Notes under the pieces: model-generated
What the model was told of the DNA's origin: nothing
What the model saw: the letters and a program-made list of their open reading frames with translations, nothing else
Database searches by the model: none
Position numbers and translations under genes: made by a program
DNA from: Microbacterium sp. SY138
GTDB lineage: Bacteria > Actinomycetota > Actinomycetes > Actinomycetales > Microbacteriaceae
DNA: 64,000 nt
Reading direction: 5' to 3'
Assembly (NCBI RefSeq): GCF_039729145.1
Contig: NZ_CP155793.1
Coordinates: 2,418,001-2,482,000 of the forward strand
Shown: positions 52,400 through 64,000 of the stretch, piece by piece
Numbering within the stretch: position 1 is the first letter of the stretch
How the letters are laid out: every line of letters starts with the position of its first letter

Positions 52400-54073
52400 T
52401 CAGCGACCGCCGAGAGGGATCGACGCCCCGGGGATCGCCTTGAGCAGACGGTCGGTGTACTCCTGCTGCGGGTTGGCGAAGATCTCGTCGACAGTGCCCT
52501 GTTCGACGATCTTCCCCTTCTCCATCACGCACACGAGGTCGCTCGATACGCGGACGACGGCAAGGTCGTGCGTGATGAACAGATAGGTTAGGCCGAGCTC
52601 GGACTGCAACTCGGCGAGGAGCTGCAGGACCTGATCCTGCACCAGCACGTCAAGCGCCGACACCGCCTCGTCTAGCACGATGATGTCGGGCTTGAGGGCC
52701 AGCGCTCGAGCAATCGCGACGCGCTGACGCTGCCCACCCGACAGCTCATTCGGGTACCGGGTGGCGAGCACGCGCGGCAGCGAGACCTGATCCAGCAGCT
52801 CCTCGACCCGCTCGCGCTGCGACGAGCGATCGCCGACGCCGTGGATCTGCAGTGGCTCGGCGATGGTGTTGCCGATGTTGCGCAGCGGGTCGAGCGAACC
52901 GTATGGGTCCTGGAAGACCGGCTGCATCCGTCGACGCAGGCCGAATGCTTGAGCATTCGACAGCTTTGACACGTCCACGCCGTCGATCTCGATGGTGCCG
53001 CTGGTCGGCTCCTCGAGTTTCAGGACCATCTTGGCGACCGTGGACTTGCCCGATCCCGACTCTCCGACGAGAGCGAGGGTCTTGCCGCGCGGGATCTCGA
53101 AGGACACGTTGTCGACAGCACGGAAGGCTTCGCTGCGGAAGTTCCCCTGACGGATCTTGTAGTCCTTCGTGAGGCCGGCGACCCGCACCGTCGGAGGGAT
53201 GGCAGCGAGGTCTTCGGTCGTCTCGATGCCCCGGTCCTCCACCACCGCTTGGATGCGCTGCGAGGCGACGCTGGGCGCCGCGGCGACCAGACGCTTCGTG
53301 TACGGGTGCTGAGGGTCCTCGAGGATCTGCCGGCTCGGACCTGCCTCGACGATGTTGCCGTTGTTCATCACGATGATCTTGTTCGCACGCTCGGCTGCGA
53401 GGCCCAGATCGTGCGTGATCAGAAGCATCGAGGTGCCCTTGTCGCGCGTGAGCGAAGCCATGTGATCGAGGATCACGCGCTGCACCGTCACGTCCAGCGC
53501 GGAGGTCGGCTCGTCGGCGATCAGCAGCTTCGGGTCGGCGGCGAGACCGATCCCGATCAGCGCGCGCTGTCGCATTCCGCCCGAGAACTGGTGCGGGAAC
53601 TGATGCAGTCGCTTCTCAGCGTCAGCCAGCCCCGCCTGCTGCAGGACCTCGACCGTGCGCGCCTTGGCGCTCCCACGATCTCCCGCGATGCCGTTCGCTC
53701 GGATCGCTTCCTTGACCTGGAAGCCGATGCTCCAGACCGGGTTGAGGTTCGACATCGGGTCCTGCGGCACGAAGCCGATGTCCCGGCCGCGGACGGCTTC
53801 GATCTGGCGACGGTTCAGCGTCGTGAGCTCTCGCCCCTCGAGCGTGATGGACCCGCCGGTGACCTGTCCGGTTCCGGGAAGCAGGTTCACGATGGCGGTC
53901 GCCGTCGTGGACTTGCCCGACCCGGACTCGCCGACGATGGCGACGGTCTCTCCCGGCATGATGTCGAAGCTGACTCCGTGGAGCACTTCGCGCAGCCCCT
54001 CCTGGGTGCGGAAGGCGACCTTCAGGTCGCGGACGCTCAGCAGAGGGACCTGTTCGGTGATGCGCTCGCTCAT
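52400..54073 (-). CDS. Dipeptide/oligopeptide ABC transporter, fused double ATPase (DppD-DppF type)
   Basis: The 557-residue protein contains two complete nucleotide-binding domains in one chain. Domain one (about 10-260): [47 protein letters not shown]. Domain two (about 300-550): [47 protein letters not shown]. It powers uptake of peptides through the two permeases. The ATG overlaps the end of the DppC-type gene by 4 bases. In the second peptide system at the right edge the two ATPases are separate genes. Confidence 0.93.
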   Translation of the reverse strand: MSERITEQVPLLSVRDLKVAFRTQEGLREVLHGVSFDIMPGETVAIVGESGSGKSTTATAIVNLLPGTGQVTGGSITLEGRELTTLNRRQIEAVRGRDIGFVPQDPMSNLNPVWSIGFQVKEAIRANGIAGDRGSAKARTVEVLQQAGLADAEKRLHQFPHQFSGGMRQRALIGIGLAADPKLLIADEPTSALDVTVQRVILDHMASLTRDKGTSMLLITHDLGLAAERANKIIVMNNGNIVEAGPSRQILEDPQHPYTKRLVAAAPSVASQRIQAVVEDRGIETTEDLAAIPPTVRVAGLTKDYKIRQGNFRSEAFRAVDNVSFEIPRGKTLALVGESGSGKSTVAKMVLKLEEPTSGTIEIDGVDVSKLSNAQAFGLRRRMQPVFQDPYGSLDPLRNIGNTIAEPLQIHGVGDRSSQRERVEELLDQVSLPRVLATRYPNELSGGQRQRVAIARALALKPDIIVLDEAVSALDVLVQDQVLQLLAELQSELGLTYLFITHDLAVVRVSSDLVCVMEKGKIVEQGTVDEIFANPQQEYTDRLLKAIPGASIPLGGR

Positions 54074-55011
54074 CGGCGTGCCCTCGCCTTCGGGTCGAGG
54101 GCGTCTCGGATGAGCTCGCCCAGGGTCACGAACGCCAGCACCGCCAGGGTGAGGGCGATCGACGGATAGATGAGAGCCATCGGAGCGACGCGAAGCGAGG
54201 CCTGGGCTTTCGCGATGTCGTTACCCCACGACATCACATTGCTGCCGAGACCCACTCCGAGGAACGAGAGCGTGGCTTCGGCGACGATGGCCGCGGCGAG
54301 CCCGAGGGTCGAGACGACGAGAAGCGGAGCGATCGCGTTCGGGACGACGTGATTCACGAGGATCCGGAACTTCGACTGCCCGAGAGCCTGGGACGCCATC
54401 ACGAAGTCGGCCTGTCGCACTCGGAGCACCTCCGCTCGCACGACTCGCGCAGTGGAGGCCCAGGCGAAGGCGCCGATCGCGAATGCCAGGGTCCACACCG
54501 AACGGGCGTCACGGAACACCGTCATCACGACGACGGCCGCGAGGATGTACGGGATGGCGAAGAAGATGTCGCCGATGCGCGACAGCAGCCCGTCGAGCCA
54601 GCCGCCGTAGAAACCGGCGAGGGCTCCCATGATCAGGCCGAGCACGGACGAGATCACCGTGGCGATCAGGCCCACGGCCAGCGACGTCTGCGATCCCCAC
54701 ACGATGCGGGCGTAGATATCGCATCCCTGGAACGTGAAGCCGAGGGGGTGTCCCTCGGTCGGGCCGCCGTTACTGTTGGACAGCTGGCAGTCGTCGTTCG
54801 GCGGCGTCGTGGTGAACAGCGTCGGCCACAACGCCATCACGAGGAAGAACAGCGCGAGCGCGATCGAGAACCAGAACAGAGGACGACGGCGCAGGTCGGC
54901 CCAGGCATCCCTCCACAGGTTGCTGGGCTTGTCCGAGATGCGGACGGCGTCGACAGAGATCGACTCGGTCTCGACCGGGGCGACGTAGTGCTGCGGAGTG
55001 GTGTCAGGCAT
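54070..55011 (-). CDS. Dipeptide/oligopeptide ABC transporter permease, DppC type
   Basis: The 313-residue permease has a DppC-like N-terminal helix (WFSIALALFFLVMALW), a periplasmic segment with DDCQLSNSNGGPTEGHPLGF, and a core of five helices with the coupling loop YILAAVVVMTVFRD and DFVMASQALGQSKFRIL. It forms the channel with the DppB-type partner, whose gene end overlaps its start by 8 bases. Confidence 0.92.
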   Translation of the reverse strand: MPDTTPQHYVAPVETESISVDAVRISDKPSNLWRDAWADLRRRPLFWFSIALALFFLVMALWPTLFTTTPPNDDCQLSNSNGGPTEGHPLGFTFQGCDIYARIVWGSQTSLAVGLIATVISSVLGLIMGALAGFYGGWLDGLLSRIGDIFFAIPYILAAVVVMTVFRDARSVWTLAFAIGAFAWASTARVVRAEVLRVRQADFVMASQALGQSKFRILVNHVVPNAIAPLLVVSTLGLAAAIVAEATLSFLGVGLGSNVMSWGNDIAKAQASLRVAPMALIYPSIALTLAVLAFVTLGELIRDALDPKARARR

Positions 55012-55930
55012 AGCGGATCCTCGGGTCGAGCAGACCGTAGAGCAGGTCGATGAGAAGGTTCACCAGCACGTAAAGGATGACGAACACCGTGACGAACGAG
55101 ACCACCGTCGGGCCTTCGCCGCGCTGGATCGCCTGGAACAGCGTGTTACCCACACCGGGGACGTTGAAGATTCCCTCGGTGACGGTCGCACCGACGAGCA
55201 GCACGCCGAAGTTCGTGGCGGAGTTGGTGATGACGGGGATCAGCGAGTTGCGCAGCACGTGCACGGGAAGCACGCGACCCCTGGACAGTCCCTTGCTGTA
55301 GGCGGTGCGTACCCAGTCCTGGTTCAGGGTCTCGATGACGGAGCTGCGCATCAGACGCATGCTCACGGCATAGAGGCTGAATCCGAGCACGATCGCCGGA
55401 AGCCACAGACCGCCCCAGTCGTTATCCGCACCCACGGTGGGTTTGAACCATCCGAGCTGGATCGCGAGGAAGTACTGTGCGAGGAACGCGACCACGAAGA
55501 TCGGGATCGCGATCGCCACGAGGGCGACGACGAGCGACACGTTGTCGAACAGCTTGCCCTTGCGCAGCGCCGAGATCGTTCCGATGATGATCGCGAGCGT
55601 GAACTCGATCCCGATCGCCATGACAGCGAGGCGCCCGGTGACGGGGAGGGTGGCTGCCAGGACCGCCGAGACCGGACGACCCGAGTAGGTCGTTCCGAGG
55701 TCACCCTGGAAGACGCCGGTGATGTAGTACCAGTACTGCACGATGAACGGGTCATTCAGGTGGTACTGCTCGCGGAGCTGTTCGATGACAGCCGGGTTCG
55801 GGGTCTTGTCCCCGAACAGAGCGAGGATCGGATCGCCAGGCATGGCGAACACGAGGAAGTAGATGAGCAGGGTGGCTCCGAAGAAGACCGGGATCACCTG
55901 CAGAAGACGTCTCAGAATGTAACCGAGCAT
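55004..55930 (-). CDS. Dipeptide/oligopeptide ABC transporter permease, DppB type
   Basis: The 308-residue permease starts MLGYILRRLLQVIPVFFGAT, the classic DppB opening, and has six helices with the coupling motif QDWVRTAYSKGLSRGRVL. It is the first permease gene after the substrate-binding lipoprotein gene. A 104-base gap with a perfect 18-bp hairpin separates it from that gene. Confidence 0.93.
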   Translation of the reverse strand: MLGYILRRLLQVIPVFFGATLLIYFLVFAMPGDPILALFGDKTPNPAVIEQLREQYHLNDPFIVQYWYYITGVFQGDLGTTYSGRPVSAVLAATLPVTGRLAVMAIGIEFTLAIIIGTISALRKGKLFDNVSLVVALVAIAIPIFVVAFLAQYFLAIQLGWFKPTVGADNDWGGLWLPAIVLGFSLYAVSMRLMRSSVIETLNQDWVRTAYSKGLSRGRVLPVHVLRNSLIPVITNSATNFGVLLVGATVTEGIFNVPGVGNTLFQAIQRGEGPTVVSFVTVFVILYVLVNLLIDLLYGLLDPRIRYA

Positions 55931-55977
55931 CCGCTTGTCCCTTCTTAGAGGGGTGAGAGAAGCGAGGCGAACACAAG

Positions 55978-56017
55978 CCTGTGAGGCGGTGACGAAGAAT
56001 CGTCACCGCCTCACAGG
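55978..56017 (-). terminator. Intercistronic 18-bp hairpin after the peptide-binding protein gene
   Basis: CCTGTGAGGCGGTGACGA (55978-55995) and its exact complement (56000-56017) flank an AGAA loop. On the minus strand it lies 17 bases after the stop of the solute-binding gene and before dppB. No T-run follows, so it probably acts as a partial terminator or mRNA stabiliser that keeps the binding protein more abundant than the permeases. Confidence 0.75.
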
Positions 56018-56034
56018 TGAAGTGCCGTCGGGCT

Positions 56035-57669
56035 TTACTCGCCGGCCTTCGTGATCTCGTAGTACAGCGGAACCGAGTTCCAGCCGAACGTCACGTTGCT
56101 GACGTTCTCGCTGAAGCCGCCGGTCACGTTCGAGTACCACAGCGGGACCGCCGGGAGGTCCTTGAACAGAACCTCCTGCGCCTTGGTGAAGTCCTCGATC
56201 TGTGCGTCGGCGTCGGGGTTGCTGATGCCGGCCTTGATCAGGTCATCGAACTCGGGGTTCGAGTAGTCGCCGTCGTTGGAACCGGCGCCCGTCGCGTAGA
56301 GCGGTCCGAGGAAGTTGTACAGACCCGGGTAGTCGGCCTGCCATCCCGAACGTGCAGCGGTGGTGATGGTGCGGTCGTTGACCTTGGTCCGCAGGTCCTG
56401 GAAGGTCGGGTACGGGTCGCCGGACGCCTCGATGCCGAGCGTGTTCTTGATGCTGTTGCTCACCGCGTCGACCCAGGCGTCGTGCCCGCCGTCTGCGTTG
56501 TACGCGATCTTGAACTCGCCGTCCCAGGGGGCGATGGCGTCGGCCTTGGCCCACAGCTCCTTCGCCTTCTCGGGGTCGTAGTCGAGGACCTCGCTGCCGG
56601 GGACCGAGTCGGACCAGCCGTCGATGACGGGCGACGTGAAGTCCTTCGCGGGCGTACGCGTGCCCGAGAAGATCGTCTTGGTGATCTCGTCGCGGTTGAT
56701 CGCCATGGAGATCGCCTGACGACGCAGTTTGCCCTCTTCGCCGCTGAAGTGCGGCAGGAACTGGCCGATCGTGAACGACTGGAACACAGCGGAGGGCTGG
56801 TTCACGGCGCGGTCGCCGAGCTCGTCGGTGAAGACCGCCAGGGAGTTCGTCGGGATCGCGTCGATGACGTCGACCTCGTTCGACAGCAGGTCGGCGTAAG
56901 CCGCTTCCTGCGTCGCGTAGAACTTGATGGTGAGACCGCCGTTGGCTGCCTTGCGACCGCCGTCGTAGTCGTCGTTGCGGACGAGCTCGATCTGGACGTC
57001 GTGCTGCCACGCGTCATCGCCGGCGATCTTGTACGGACCGTTGCCGATCGGGTTCTGCCCGAAGGCGTCCATGTCCTCGAAAGCGACATCGGGCAGCGGG
57101 TAGAACGCGGAGTAGCCGAGACGCAGAGCAAAGTCAGACGCAGGCTTGTTCAGCGCGATGGTGAAGGTGTAGTCGTCGACCTGCTGCAGGCCGGTCAGCT
57201 CGGAGTCCTCGTCGTAGCTGAAGCCCTCGATGTCCTCGAAGAAGTAGCTGGAGAGGTGGCCGTTGGAGAGCTTCGCGCCCTCGTTCCACGCCTTGATGAA
57301 GTTGTCGGCGGTGACTTCCTCGCCGTCGGTGAAGGTCTCGCCCTTCTTGAGCTTGACCGTGAGGTGCTGGGGGTCCTCGGTGGTGATCTCCTCAGCCACG
57401 TCGTTGACCGGCTTGCCGTCGGCGTCGTAGTAGATCAGCCCAGCGAAGATCTCGTCGAGGATCTTTCCGCCACCGACCTCGTTGGTGTTGGTCGGGATGA
57501 GCGGGTTCTCCGGCTCGGATCCGTTCGTCGTGATGATAGCGTCCGCGTCGACGTTGCCGCCGGCGTCGCCCTTCGAGTCGTTTCCGCCACCGCTGGCGCA
57601 GCCCGCCAGCGCCAGCGCGCCGATCACGAACAACGCGGTGCCCGCAAGGGCGATCTTGTTGCGCTTCAC
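56035..57669 (-). CDS. Peptide-binding lipoprotein of an ABC importer (family 5 solute-binding protein)
   Basis: The 544-residue protein has a lipoprotein signal peptide with lipobox LALAGC (Cys24 in the lipid-anchor position), then the family 5 fold: KLKKGETFTDGEEVTADNFI, NPIGNGPYKIAGDD, DLLSNEVDVIDAI, FSGEEGKLRRQAISMAINRD and the C-terminal lobe. It captures dipeptides or oligopeptides outside the membrane and feeds the permeases. The GTG at 57669 is chosen for the AGGAGG 7 bases before it. It is the first gene of the operon. Confidence 0.93.
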   Translation of the reverse strand: MKRNKIALAGTALFVIGALALAGCASGGGNDSKGDAGGNVDADAIITTNGSEPENPLIPTNTNEVGGGKILDEIFAGLIYYDADGKPVNDVAEEITTEDPQHLTVKLKKGETFTDGEEVTADNFIKAWNEGAKLSNGHLSSYFFEDIEGFSYDEDSELTGLQQVDDYTFTIALNKPASDFALRLGYSAFYPLPDVAFEDMDAFGQNPIGNGPYKIAGDDAWQHDVQIELVRNDDYDGGRKAANGGLTIKFYATQEAAYADLLSNEVDVIDAIPTNSLAVFTDELGDRAVNQPSAVFQSFTIGQFLPHFSGEEGKLRRQAISMAINRDEITKTIFSGTRTPAKDFTSPVIDGWSDSVPGSEVLDYDPEKAKELWAKADAIAPWDGEFKIAYNADGGHDAWVDAVSNSIKNTLGIEASGDPYPTFQDLRTKVNDRTITTAARSGWQADYPGLYNFLGPLYATGAGSNDGDYSNPEFDDLIKAGISNPDADAQIEDFTKAQEVLFKDLPAVPLWYSNVTGGFSENVSNVTFGWNSVPLYYEITKAGE

Positions 57670-57729
57670 TTTGTGTCCTCCTGTGGACATTCGGGGTTCT
57701 GCGTGCGCATCGTCGAGCACGCAGGGATA

Positions 57730-57805
57730 CCTGAGAGTAACCCGCGCCTCTGTCGCAGCCGCCCTCAGCTAACGAACTGTTACTGAGTGGTGACCATCTG
57801 TAACA
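57730..57805 (-). promoter_or_regulatory. GTAAC-repeat region upstream of the peptide ABC operon
   Basis: CTGAGAGTAAC (57731-57741), CTCAGCTAAC (57764-57773) and GTTACTGAG (57779-57787) are versions of one motif, the last two forming a near-palindrome, and another TGTAAC follows near 57800. They lie 60-130 bases before the start of the binding protein gene and may be operator sites. No firm -10/-35 pair is assigned. Confidence 0.4.
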
Positions 57806-57831
57806 CCGGGGAAACACCACGAAACAGAAGA

Positions 57832-57864
57832 CGGTGCCGCGCTCCACTCGGAAGCGCGACACCG
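57832..57864 (-). terminator. Terminator of the gcv operon
   Basis: CGGTGCCGCGCT (57832-57843) pairs with AGCGCGACACCG (57853-57864) with one mismatch. On the minus strand it starts 22 bases after the gcvP stop and is followed by TCTTCTGTTT, a typical T-rich tail. Confidence 0.8.
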
Positions 57865-57886
57865 CCTGCTCGGATGAGCACGAGGC

Positions 57887-60790
<2,904 letters not shown>

Positions 60791-60797
60791 TGGAGAA

Positions 60798-61175
60798 TCA
60801 GCCCTCCGTGAGAGCGACATAGGCGTCGCGGTCGAGCAGACCGTCGAGAGCACCGGCGGCGACGGTGACCTTGAGCAGCCATCCGCCCTCGAACGGCGCC
60901 GCGTTGACGAGCGACGGGTCATCCACCGCTGCGTCGTTGATCTCGACGACCGTGCCCGAGACGGGAGCGTAGAGCTCGCCGACCGACTTCGTCGACTCGA
61001 TCTCGCCGACGACCGCTCCTGCGGTGACCTCGGTGCCGACTGCGGGGAGCTCGACGAACACGACGTCGCCCAGCTTCTCGGCGGCGTAGTCGGTGATCCC
61101 GATGGTCACGGTGTCGCCGTCAGCGGCGATCCACTCGTGCTCTTCGGTGTAGTGGAGTGCGGCGAGATCGGTCAT
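60798..61175 (-). CDS. gcvH: Glycine cleavage system H protein (lipoyl carrier)
   Basis: The 125-residue carrier has the lipoylation site [16 protein letters not shown] (Lys in ESTKS, about residue 63) within HYTEEHEWI...LPAVGTEV...[17 protein letters not shown]. It moves the aminomethyl group between P, T and L proteins. Its ATG overlaps the gcvT stop by 4 bases, and gcvP begins within a few bases of its stop, so the three genes are tightly coupled. Confidence 0.97.
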   Translation of the reverse strand: MTDLAALHYTEEHEWIAADGDTVTIGITDYAAEKLGDVVFVELPAVGTEVTAGAVVGEIESTKSVGELYAPVSGTVVEINDAAVDDPSLVNAAPFEGGWLLKVTVAAGALDGLLDRDAYVALTEG

Positions 61176-62296
61176 TTGGTCCTCCGGTAGAAAGGCAGGG
61201 CGGTCACGGTCGCGGGGATTCTGGTTCCCCGCACATCAAGGAATACTGCGGTTCCCTCTTCCGCGGAAGACGGGGTCACGTAGGCCATCGCGATCGGATG
61301 ACCGAGCGTGGGGCTGAGCGCGCCGCTCGTGATCTCACCGAGCACCGACCCGTGTTCGTCGACCACGGCGTAGCCGGCGCGACCGGCGCGCTTGCCCTCG
61401 GCGACGAGTCCGACCAGGACCGGCGCTTCCGGTGCTTCGGCCGACTCCGCAGCGGCGGAGAGAGCGGCCTTGCCGACGAACTGCTCCTTCGCGCTCACGA
61501 CGACCCGGCCAAGGCCCGCCTGCGCCGGCCGAGTGTCGAGGCTCAGCTCGTGTCCGTACAGGGGCATACCCGCCTCGAGCCGCAGGGTGTCGCGCGCGGC
61601 GAGTCCGGCGGGGACGAGGCCGTGCGGTGCGCCCGCGGCGAGGAGCGCATCCCAGAGCGACGCGGCGCGGTCGGCGGCGACCAGAAGCTCGAAGCCGTCC
61701 TCGCCGGTGTAACCGGTGCGCGCGAGGAGGACGGGCACGCCGTCGTAGTTCGCGGACGCCCAGGCGTAGTACTTCTGCTCGGTCCAGGGAATGCTGACGT
61801 CGGTGATGCCCGGGGTCTCGGCGAGGATGGCCTCGGCGTTCGGTCCCTGCACGGCGATGAGTGCATAGTCGTCGGAGACGTCCTGCACCACGACGTCGAA
61901 GCCGTCGGTGCGATCGCGCAGAGCAGCGGAGACGGCGTCGCGGTTGGCCGCGTTGGAGATGATGAGGAAGTCATCGCCCTCGAGGCGATAGACGATCACG
62001 TCGTCGATGATCCCGCCGGACTCGGCGAGCAGGAGCGAGTACTTCGCCTTCCCGACGGCCAGCGCCGAGAGGCGGCCGGCCAGGGCGTTGTCGAGGAAAT
62101 CGGCGGCTCCGCTGCCCTGGACCGTGAACTCGGCCATGTGCGAGATGTCGAAGATGCCCGCGCTCTGGCGCACGGCGTGGTGTTCGGCGAGGTCGGAGGT
62201 GTACCGCACCGGCATCTGCCAGCCGCCGAAGTCGGTGAACGATGCGCCCAGCGCCTCATGGCATGCGCGCAGCGGGGTGTAGCGGGGGTCGGACAT
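61172..62296 (-). CDS. gcvT: Aminomethyltransferase (glycine cleavage T protein)
   Basis: The 374-residue enzyme transfers the methylene unit to tetrahydrofolate. Conserved parts are [61 protein letters not shown] and [20 protein letters not shown]; the last carries residues at the folate site. It is the first gene behind the glycine riboswitch. The ATG follows CCCGGGAGAACTCC. Confidence 0.96.
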   Translation of the reverse strand: MSDPRYTPLRACHEALGASFTDFGGWQMPVRYTSDLAEHHAVRQSAGIFDISHMAEFTVQGSGAADFLDNALAGRLSALAVGKAKYSLLLAESGGIIDDVIVYRLEGDDFLIISNAANRDAVSAALRDRTDGFDVVVQDVSDDYALIAVQGPNAEAILAETPGITDVSIPWTEQKYYAWASANYDGVPVLLARTGYTGEDGFELLVAADRAASLWDALLAAGAPHGLVPAGLAARDTLRLEAGMPLYGHELSLDTRPAQAGLGRVVVSAKEQFVGKAALSAAAESAEAPEAPVLVGLVAEGKRAGRAGYAVVDEHGSVLGEITSGALSPTLGHPIAMAYVTPSSAEEGTAVFLDVRGTRIPATVTALPFYRRTK

Positions 62297-62349
62297 GGAG
62301 TTCTCCCGGGCTGTGTCGGGCGGAACGGCGGCACCGTCGTTCCTCGGAA

Positions 62350-62536
62350 CTCCCCCTCTGTCATGGGCCTGAGAGCTTCACCCGTGCGCGGAGGCGGGGC
62401 TTTCACCGTCGGCGGATCCGCAGAGTCGCCGGATCGCTTTTCAGAGTGGCCGGAACCGCGCGGTACGCGTACCTGAGAGATTGGCGGGGAGGCTTGCTCC
62501 TTCGGTGCCCGGCTGCGTTCGCCGGGGCTCTCCCGC
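62350..62536 (-). ncRNA. Tandem glycine riboswitch controlling gcvT-gcvH-gcvP
   Basis: On the minus strand two glycine aptamers follow each other. Aptamer one (about 62536-62442): CGGGAGAGCC, then CCGAAGGAGCAAG and AATCTCTCAGG. Aptamer two (about 62437-62350): CGACTCTG, then GCCGACGGTGAAAG, GAAGCTCTCAGG and ACAGAGGGGG. These are the conserved parts of the class known from B. subtilis and V. cholerae. Glycine binding is expected to turn on the cleavage operon so that excess glycine is used for one-carbon units and energy. About 53 bases separate it from the gcvT start. Confidence 0.93.
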
Positions 62537-62570
62537 GTGGTTCATTCGGCCTGTCTTCAATTGTGGGTCC

Positions 62571-62576
62571 AGTCTA
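62571..62576 (-). promoter_or_regulatory. Probable -10 box of the gcv operon
   Basis: TAGACT on the minus strand (62576-62571) places transcription start about 62564, just before the first glycine aptamer, giving a leader of roughly 270 bases. No good -35 is seen. Confidence 0.5.
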
Positions 62577-62615
62577 GCCGGTCGGATCCTCGGTGCCGGA
62601 TTCTCCGGAAGCGCG

Positions 62616-62674
62616 TTCGAATCGCGCGAATGGTCCCGTTCCGGGGTCAGACGCGACCATTCACGCGATTCGAA
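62616..62674. repeat. Near-perfect 20-bp inverted repeat between the peptide ATPase gene and the gcv riboswitch
   Basis: TTCGAATCGCGCGAATGGTC (62616-62635) and GACCATTCACGCGATTCGAA (62655-62674) match as inverted copies in 19 of 20 positions, with a 19-base loop. The hairpin starts 16 bases after the stop of the ABC ATPase gene on the minus strand. No T-run follows, so it is either a terminator-like 3' end or a mobile palindromic repeat. Confidence 0.8.
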
Positions 62675-62690
62675 GGCGGAGCGCCGGCCG

Positions 62691-63566
62691 TCAGCGGGTG
62701 ATGCCGAGTTCGGCCCGCACCTCGTCGCGCAGGCGGCCGAGGTTGTCGGGCTCTGGTGCTGCACCGAGGAGCGTCTTGGTGTATTCGTGCTGCGGGTTGA
62801 GGATGACCTCGTCCGCGGGGCCGCGCTCGACGACGTCGCCCTTGTAGAGCACCATGATCTCATCCGAGAAGTGCCTCGCCGTGGCCAGGTCGTGTGTGAT
62901 GTACAGCACACCCAGGTTCTCCTCGCGCTGCAGATCTGCGAGAAGGTTCAACACCCCCAGCCGGATCGACACGTCCAGCATCGAGACCGGCTCGTCGGCG
63001 ACGATGAACCGGGCGCCCGGGGCGAGAGCCCGCGCGATCGCGACACGCTGTCGCTGCCCGCCCGAGAGCTCGTGCGGGCGCCGCTCCGCGAAACTCTCCC
63101 CTGGGGTCAGACGCACCCGCTCCAACAGCTCCACCGCGCGCTCCCGCACCTGCGCCCGCGACAGCTCCGGGTGGTGCAGACGGATCGGCCGCTCCAGATG
63201 ATGAACGATCGTGTGGAACGGGTTCAACGACGCGAACGGGTCCTGGAACACCATCTGCACGTCCGCGCGGTAGCGCTCCAACGCCCGCCCCCGAGCCCCG
63301 GACGCCTTCCCGTCCAACAGGATCTCGCCGCTGGTGGGCGTCTCCAGCTTCATCAGCATCCGGGCGATCGTCGACTTCCCCGACCCCGACTCCCCCACCA
63401 GGGCGACCGTCTTGCCCGCCTCGATGGTGAACGACACGTCCTTCACCGCATGGAGGATGCTGGTCTTGAATCCCGACCGCAGGTGGAAATCCTTCACCAG
63501 ATTCCGCGCTTCCAACGTCGCCACCTGCGGCACGGCCGCGGTGGAGCTCGTGATGCTCGTGGTCAT
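62691..63566 (-). CDS. Second peptide ABC transporter ATPase, DppF/OppF type
   Basis: The 291-residue ATPase has [49 protein letters not shown] and the OppF/DppF C-terminal ILNPQHEYTKTLLGAAPE. It energises uptake of peptides or related ligands; the permeases and binding protein lie outside the window. In the Walker B region Asp-Glu is intact; Met replaces the usual Ala in SALD. The ATG overlaps the stop of the upstream ATPase gene by 4 bases. Confidence 0.93.
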   Translation of the reverse strand: MTTSITSSTAAVPQVATLEARNLVKDFHLRSGFKTSILHAVKDVSFTIEAGKTVALVGESGSGKSTIARMLMKLETPTSGEILLDGKASGARGRALERYRADVQMVFQDPFASLNPFHTIVHHLERPIRLHHPELSRAQVRERAVELLERVRLTPGESFAERRPHELSGGQRQRVAIARALAPGARFIVADEPVSMLDVSIRLGVLNLLADLQREENLGVLYITHDLATARHFSDEIMVLYKGDVVERGPADEVILNPQHEYTKTLLGAAPEPDNLGRLRDEVRAELGITR

Positions 63567-64000
63567 CGGACGCCCTCCTGGCTCACACCGGTGCGGACGA
63601 AGTCGCCCCGCTCGCCCTTGAGCGACGGGAAGCTCGACAGCAACCGCTTCGTGTACTCGTGCTGCGGAGTCCGGTAGATCTCCTCCGCCGTTCCCTCCTC
63701 GACGATCTGCCCCTGCAACATGATCGCGATCCGATCACTGATCTCGATCAGCATCGGCAGATCATGCGTGATGAAGATCACCGCGAATCCGAGCTTCTCC
63801 CGCAGCCGCATGATCTCCCGGATGATGCCCCGCTGCACGACCACGTCCAGCGCCGTGGTCGGCTCGTCCATGATCATCACCTGCGGATCGAGGGCCAGAG
63901 CCATCGCGATCATCATGCGCTGCCTCATGCCACCCGACAGCTCATGCGGGAAACTCGACAGGCGGTTGGGGTCCACGCCGACGAGCGTCAGCAGTTCCTC
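63563..64000 (-). CDS. Second peptide ABC transporter ATPase, DppD/OppD type, C-terminal part
   Basis: The right edge of the window cuts this gene; only the last 145 codons are present. They contain FPHELSGGMRQRMMIAMAL, VMIMDEPTTALDVVVQ, FITHDLPMLIEISDRIAIM and the family C-terminus YRTPQHEYTKRLLSSFPSL. The Walker A lies outside. It is coupled to the DppF-type gene by an ATGA overlap. This second system has separate ATPases, unlike the fused one at 52.4 kb. Confidence 0.92.
   Translation of the reverse strand, partial: EELLTLVGVDPNRLSSFPHELSGGMRQRMMIAMALALDPQVMIMDEPTTALDVVVQRGIIREIMRLREKLGFAVIFITHDLPMLIEISDRIAIMLQGQIVEEGTAEEIYRTPQHEYTKRLLSSFPSLKGERGDFVRTGVSQEGVR

Overview
The window is a dense, GC-rich chromosomal segment of an actinobacterium. 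It is most like the Microbacteriaceae and probably close to Microbacterium, though that placement is inferred from gene content and codon use, not tested. Supporting signs are AdnAB recombination helicase-nucleases, mycothiol/thioredoxin-type ArsC, actinobacterial DapC/DapD/DapE, a PIG-V-like mannosyltransferase, DUF3107, DUF3117, frequent GTG starts and many ATGA/GTGA gene overlaps. I see no phage, insertion sequence, CRISPR array or rRNA.

Layout. 1-2.7 kb: the end of a nitrilase-family gene, an initiator tRNA, and an arsenic cluster (flavoprotein + arsC, divergent from arsR, with an inverted-repeat operator). 2.7-23 kb: a conserved actinobacterial neighbourhood: UPF0182, PDZ/Lon-type protease, DUF2342 metalloprotease-like protein, orphan TOMM leader-binding-like protein, UvrD2-like helicase, NudC, a degenerate phosphotransferase, AdnB, AdnA, DUF3107, MiaE-like ferritin and a DEAD-box helicase. 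The order matches, from memory, M. tuberculosis Rv3193c-Rv3211 with some members missing. 23-29 kb: housekeeping singletons (DUF817, PHP phosphoesterase, EEP family, aminopeptidase P, a phosphotransferase, an alpha/beta hydrolase). 29-35 kb: general stress protein, soluble MgtE-N/CBS protein, DUF1003, Mrp, a small membrane protein, TatB, O-methyltransferase and DUF3117. 35-43 kb: PIG-V-like enzyme, dapE/dapD back to back, a second DEAD-box helicase, citrate synthase, dapC-ferredoxin. 43-51 kb: azlCD exporter with a divergent XRE-cupin regulator, glutaminase-MFS pair, a frameshifted secreted transglycosylase, typA. 51-64 kb: CPBP protease-like and PH-domain membrane proteins, a complete dipeptide/oligopeptide ABC importer, the glycine cleavage operon gcvT-gcvH-gcvP behind a tandem glycine riboswitch, and the start of a second peptide ABC system.

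How genes work together. DNA repair (AdnAB, UvrD2-like), diaminopimelate/lysine synthesis (DapC, DapD, DapE), nitrogen and one-carbon flow (glutaminase, peptide importers, glycine cleavage) and RNA handling (two DEAD-box helicases, NudC) dominate. A recurring regulatory pattern is a TANNNT -10 box ending exactly 6 or 7 bases before the start codon of at least thirteen genes, which predicts leaderless mRNAs and helps choose start codons. The most unusual items are this promoter architecture, the pseudokinase-like protein in the DNA-repair block, the orphan RiPP-leader-binding-like protein overlapping the UvrD2 gene, the one-base frameshift in the transglycosylase, the perfect 18-bp hairpin inside the peptide ABC operon and a near-perfect 20-bp inverted repeat upstream of the glycine riboswitch. 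I found no clearly new multi-gene defence or biosynthetic system.
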